Positions 5,995 through 8,620 of a stretch of 8,620 nt of DNA are shown piece after piece. A program made the translations under genes and the position numbers. Location: contig JAFYLV010000112.1 in assembly GCA_017556885.1 (NCBI GenBank), forward strand, positions 1 to 8,620. Reading direction: 5' to 3'. The DNA is from Clostridia bacterium (GTDB lineage: Bacteria > Bacillota > Clostridia > Oscillospirales > QAMX01). Positions within the stretch are counted from its first letter, which is position 1; the number at the start of each line of letters is the position of its first letter. The notes beneath the pieces were generated by a model. That model had not been told where the DNA came from. It saw only the letters and a list, made by a program, of their open reading frames with translations, and ran no database searches.

Positions 5995-6495
5995 ATGGCA
6001 AAGAAAAAGACCATGGTGCCCTTCAAGGGTACGCCCGAGCAGGAGAAGAAGCTTCTCGAAGTGATCCACTCCCACCAGGAGGCCGGAAAGCTTATGCCCA
6101 TCCTGCAGGAAGCTCAGGAGATCTACGGTTACCTGCCCGTTGAGGTTCAGGCGATCATTTCCCGCGAGACCGGCATCTCCATGTCCGAGATCTACGGCGT
6201 TGTCACTTTCTATGCACAGTTCAACCTCAACCCCAAGGGAAAGTACAATATCGCGGTCTGCCTCGGTACTGCCTGCTACGTTAAGGGCGCCGGCGACGTT
6301 ATTGACAAGATCAAGCAGATCCTGAAGATCGACGTTGACGAGATCACCCCCGACGGAAAGTTCTCTCTGGAAGCTACCCGCTGCATCGGTGCCTGCGGTC
6401 TGGCCCCTGTTCTGACCATCGCCGGCGAAGTCTACGGCCGTCTGACCGCGGATATGATGCCCGACATCCTCAAGAAGTACATGGAGATGGACTGA
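5995..6495 (+). CDS. nuoE: NuoE/HydC-type [2Fe-2S] thioredoxin-like subunit
   Basis: Product of 166 residues, the family's usual size. It has an N-terminal helical part (about 14-75, with LMPILQEAQEIYGYLP and SEIYGVVTFYAQF, hallmark stretches of the NuoE family). A thioredoxin-like ferredoxin domain follows. Four cysteines, C89, C94, C130 and C134 (CLGTAC and CIGAC), are spaced C-x4-C-x35-C-x3-C and would bind one [2Fe-2S] cluster. Homologues (NuoE, HndA, HydC) pass electrons between a flavin NAD(P)H subunit and hydrogenase or respiratory partners. AGGAGG sits eight bases before the ATG. It is the first gene of this operon; no NuoF-type flavin subunit is visible in the window, so it either acts with one encoded further downstream or donates electrons to the sensor-like hydrogenase protein. 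Confidence 0.95.
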   Translation: MAKKKTMVPFKGTPEQEKKLLEVIHSHQEAGKLMPILQEAQEIYGYLPVEVQAIISRETGISMSEIYGVVTFYAQFNLNPKGKYNIAVCLGTACYVKGAGDVIDKIKQILKIDVDEITPDGKFSLEATRCIGACGLAPVLTIAGEVYGRLTADMMPDILKKYMEMD

Positions 6496-6536
6496 TCGCC
6501 TGACGAAAGTCCAAACATTCCGGAGGTAAGACGGTT

Positions 6537-6890
6537 ATGAAGATCGGCACAATCGCGGATCTGCTTCACGCAGACGTGCTCTGCGGAGAGGAACATCTGG
6601 AGAATGAAGTCCATTCCGCCTGTGGTGCGGATATGATGAGCGACGTGCTTGCATTCGTCAAGGATCAGGCAGTGCTCATCACGGGGCTTGTCAATCCCCA
6701 GGTCGTCCGTACGGCTGAAATGATGGATATGCGCTGCATCGTCTTTGTCCGCGGCAAGATGCCGGCGGATGACATCGTGGAACTTGCCCGCGAATCGGGC
6801 ATCGTTATCCTCGCAACGATGGAGCGTATGTATCAGGCCTGCGGTATTCTTTATGAAAACGGTCTCTATCACGGAGGTGTGGCACAGTGA
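6537..6890 (+). CDS. DRTGG-domain protein
   Basis: Product of 117 residues, essentially one small domain. It resembles stand-alone DRTGG-type proteins, related to regions of HPr kinase and some phosphotransacetylases: TIADLLHADVLCGEEHLE at the start, AFVKDQAVLITGLVNPQVV (40-58), then ARESGIVILAT (84-94). The biochemical role of the domain is not established; regulatory ligand binding is usually assumed. GGAGGT lies about nine bases before the ATG. The TGA stop overlaps the GTG start of the ATPase gene by four bases, so the two are probably translationally coupled and may act together. Small DRTGG proteins recur beside NuoE, anti-sigma-type ATPase and hydrogenase-domain genes in Clostridia (recalled family context), which supports the call. 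Confidence 0.8.
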   Translation: MKIGTIADLLHADVLCGEEHLENEVHSACGADMMSDVLAFVKDQAVLITGLVNPQVVRTAEMMDMRCIVFVRGKMPADDIVELARESGIVILATMERMYQACGILYENGLYHGGVAQ

Positions 6891-7309
6891 GTGAGCCTGT
6901 CCGTTTCCACTTTGATGTGGCAGGGGATAATTTCGTTTCCGCCGGTGAGGCTTCTGCAGCGGTGAAAAAACTGCTGCGGCAGCTGGGCATGGATCCTGTG
7001 GTCATCCGCCGGGTATCCATCGCCATGTATGAGGGTGAGATCAATATGGTCATTCACGCCAACGGCGGCACAGCGGATATCCTCGTTTATACGGACCGGA
7101 TCGTAATTGTGCTGGAGGACCACGGTCCGGGCATACCCAACGTAGGGCTTGCCATGCAGGAAGGCTATTCCACGGCGGCGGAAAACGTCCGCGCTCTGGG
7201 ATTCGGCGCCGGCATGGGTCTGCCCAATATGAAGCGTTATACCGACAGCATGGACATTGAAACTGCCGTCGGTGTCGGGACGAAGATCACCATGGAGGTG
7301 TGTCTGTAA
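6887..7309 (+). CDS. Anti-sigma-factor-type ATP-binding protein (HATPase, RsbW/SpoIIAB-like)
   Basis: Product of 140 residues, the usual length of SpoIIAB/RsbW-type GHKL ATPases, which act as serine kinases in partner switches. The N-box reads SIAMYEGEINMVIHAN, with E49, N53 and H57 in the places of the SpoIIAB Glu, Asn and His that bind Mg-ATP. The G1 box is EDHGPGI (77-83), and the glycine-rich lid is GFGAGMGLPNMKRYTD (105-120). The end (GVGTKITMEV) is the standard last strand. There is no sensor or dimerisation domain, so it is not a classical histidine kinase. The start is GTG, with GGAGGT at 6873-6878 inside the preceding gene and a four-base overlap. The substrate is unknown; the DRTGG protein or a protein encoded beyond the window are candidates, and no sigma factor or STAS antagonist is visible here. 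Confidence 0.9.
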   Translation: MSEPVRFHFDVAGDNFVSAGEASAAVKKLLRQLGMDPVVIRRVSIAMYEGEINMVIHANGGTADILVYTDRIVIVLEDHGPGIPNVGLAMQEGYSTAAENVRALGFGAGMGLPNMKRYTDSMDIETAVGVGTKITMEVCL

Positions 7310-7329
7310 GTCCCTTTTCGAAATATGAC

Positions 7330-7335
7330 AGGAGG
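7330..7335 (+). promoter_or_regulatory. Ribosome binding site fixing a GTG start
   Basis: A consensus AGGAGG stands ten bases before GTG at 7346-7348. No ATG occurs in this frame ahead of the first ferredoxin motif; the earliest in-frame ATG (codon 70) would remove both N-terminal 4Fe-4S motifs. The GTG start is therefore well supported. Confidence 0.85.
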
Positions 7336-7345
7336 TGTTTTTGCA

Positions 7346-8620
7346 GTGAGCAATTCCTACCGCCATTCCGTGACTCTGAAAATTGAGGAATGCAATGGCT
7401 GCACTACCTGTCTGAAACGCTGCCCCACGGAGGCTATCCGTGTCCGTGAGGGGCATGCGGTCATCCGGGCGGAGCGCTGTATCGACTGCGGAGAATGCAT
7501 CCGCGTCTGCCCGCACAAGGCAAAGAAAGCGCTCTATGATCCCCTGTCCGTCATGGACGGGTACGATATCAGAATCGCGCTACCGGCTCCCGCTCTGTAC
7601 GGGCAGTTTGACCGATTGGACGATCCGGATATCATTCTCGAAGGCCTTCTGCGAATGGGCTTTGACGGCGTGTTCGAGGTGGCAAGGGCTGCGGAGCTGG
7701 TCTCCGGCTATACCCGGCACTACCTGCGGCGCAAGGATATCAAAAAGCCCGTCATCAGTTCGGCCTGTCCGGCTGTGAGCCGCATCATCAGCGTTCGCTT
7801 TCCTTCGCTTTGCGAGAACGTGCTGCCCCTTCTGCCTCCGGTGGAAATGGCCGCAAGACTTGCCAAGAAGGAGGCACGGGAGAAATATCCCGATGTTTCT
7901 GCCGATCGCGTGGGCTGCTTCTTTATTTCTCCGTGCCCCGCAAAGGTCAGCTACGTAAAAAACCCCGAGTCGGAGGATCGCAGTGCCGTGGACGGAGTTC
8001 TGTCCATGAGTGACGTTTACTTCCGTCTCATTTCCGAAATGCGGGATGTTACCAATCCCACCGTTTCCTCGGAGACCGGTCTTATCGGTGTTTCCTGGGC
8101 GGGAACGGGCGGTGAATCCGCTGCACTCTTTAATGACCGCTATCTTGCGGCCGACGGCATCGAGAATGTGATCAAGGTGCTGGACGAGATCGAGAATGAA
8201 CATATTTCCGATCTGGAATTCGTTGAGCTCAATGCCTGCAACGGCGGTTGTGTTGGCGGCGCGCTGACGGTGGAGAATCCCTACATCGCCAAGGCCCGCC
8301 TGCAGAACCTCAAGCGTTACCTCCCCGTATCCAGAAATCTGGTGGAGGAGGGGGACGGCGAGGTTCCCGATGCGTTCATGTGTAAAGAACCCCTGCGTTA
8401 TCAGCCGGTGATGTCCCTTTCGGAGGATAAGGCGGAGGCGATGCAGAAGATGCTCACCATTGAAAAGCTCAACAGCGAATTCCCGCATATGGACTGCGGT
8501 TCCTGCGGTGCGCCTACCTGCCGCGCCCTGGCCGAGGACATCGTCTCCGGCGAGGCAAGACCGGTGGACTGCATTATCAAGTGGCGCGACGAGATCAAGC
8601 AGGCCTTTGCAAAGGTCAGC
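7346..8620 (+). CDS. Sensory-type [FeFe]-hydrogenase-domain iron-sulfur protein (partial)
   Basis: At least 425 residues, running off the window. Two 4Fe-4S ferredoxin motifs come first (C16, C19, C22, C26; C45, C48, C51, C55), then a hydrogenase large-subunit domain (about 75-315). It keeps the four cysteines that hold the H-cluster: C141 (SSACPAV), C197 (PCPAK, with the conserved K200), C298 and C302 (ACNGGCVGG). A140 replaces the proton-relay cysteine of the canonical TSCCP motif. S195 and N296 replace the methionines that normally precede PC and AC. Such changes are known in slow, sensor-type hydrogenases (HydS groups). A second cysteine set (C384, C387, C392, C409; DCGSCGAPTC) marks a 4Fe-4S domain of the kind that links to PAS domains in these sensors; any PAS domain would lie beyond the edge. 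It is the fourth gene of the operon, 36 bases after the ATPase. Whether it assembles an H-cluster is unproven. Confidence 0.9.
   Translation, partial: MSNSYRHSVTLKIEECNGCTTCLKRCPTEAIRVREGHAVIRAERCIDCGECIRVCPHKAKKALYDPLSVMDGYDIRIALPAPALYGQFDRLDDPDIILEGLLRMGFDGVFEVARAAELVSGYTRHYLRRKDIKKPVISSACPAVSRIISVRFPSLCENVLPLLPPVEMAARLAKKEAREKYPDVSADRVGCFFISPCPAKVSYVKNPESEDRSAVDGVLSMSDVYFRLISEMRDVTNPTVSSETGLIGVSWAGTGGESAALFNDRYLAADGIENVIKVLDEIENEHISDLEFVELNACNGGCVGGALTVENPYIAKARLQNLKRYLPVSRNLVEEGDGEVPDAFMCKEPLRYQPVMSLSEDKAEAMQKMLTIEKLNSEFPHMDCGSCGAPTCRALAEDIVSGEARPVDCIIKWRDEIKQAFAKVS

Noticed and set aside
7580..8488. Open frame of 302 codons on the minus strand opposite the hydrogenase-domain gene
   Set aside because: The plus strand encodes clear cysteine motifs over the same bases; the antisense product shows no family and no ribosome binding site was sought out that would support it.
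1..8620. tRNA, rRNA, CRISPR array, insertion sequence or phage genes
   Set aside because: No cloverleaf, regularly spaced repeats, transposase or integrase motifs, or terminal inverted repeats were seen on either strand.

Overview
The window looks like chromosomal DNA of a Gram-positive anaerobe of the class Clostridia, probably an oscillospiral or ruminococcal-type lineage. The evidence is a SepF/DivIVA division cluster (Firmicutes-type), strong AGGAGG-like ribosome binding sites, TATAAT promoters, and a multi-gene [FeFe]-hydrogenase-type redox cluster. The taxonomic assignment is inference.

Region 1 (about 1-1850) is the accessory-looking end. Two genes lie on the minus strand, each with its own promoter and rho-independent terminator. 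The first (139-1047) is a membrane protein whose first ~57 residues look like the N-terminus of a DegV fatty-acid-binding protein, joined to a multi-pass membrane region. The second (1212-1784) is a small XRE-type DNA-binding regulator with a four-helix membrane tail. It is divergent from the next operon, and a 7-bp inverted repeat lies between the two promoters.

Region 2 (1929-5829) is one plus-strand housekeeping operon: an HlyD/membrane-fusion-like protein, sepF, a DivIVA-like protein, lspA and an RluD-type pseudouridine synthase. It joins septum assembly, lipoprotein maturation and rRNA modification. Genes often found in this neighbourhood in other Firmicutes (ylmE/yggS, ylmG/yggT, ylmH) are absent, so the cluster is compacted.

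Region 3 (5897-8620, running off the end) is a second plus-strand operon. It starts from an extended -10 promoter whose predicted start point sits in a perfect 16-bp palindrome (TCTCTAA-GG-TTAGAGA). It encodes a NuoE/HydC-type [2Fe-2S] protein, a DRTGG-domain protein, a SpoIIAB/RsbW-type ATP-binding protein, and a 4Fe-4S protein with a [FeFe]-hydrogenase large-subunit domain. That last protein starts at GTG. It keeps all four H-cluster cysteine ligands, but the proton-relay cysteine and two active-site methionines are replaced, as in sensory (HydS-like) hydrogenases. The set reads as a redox or H2-sensing module coupled to a partner-switch-like kinase, and is the most interesting system in the window.
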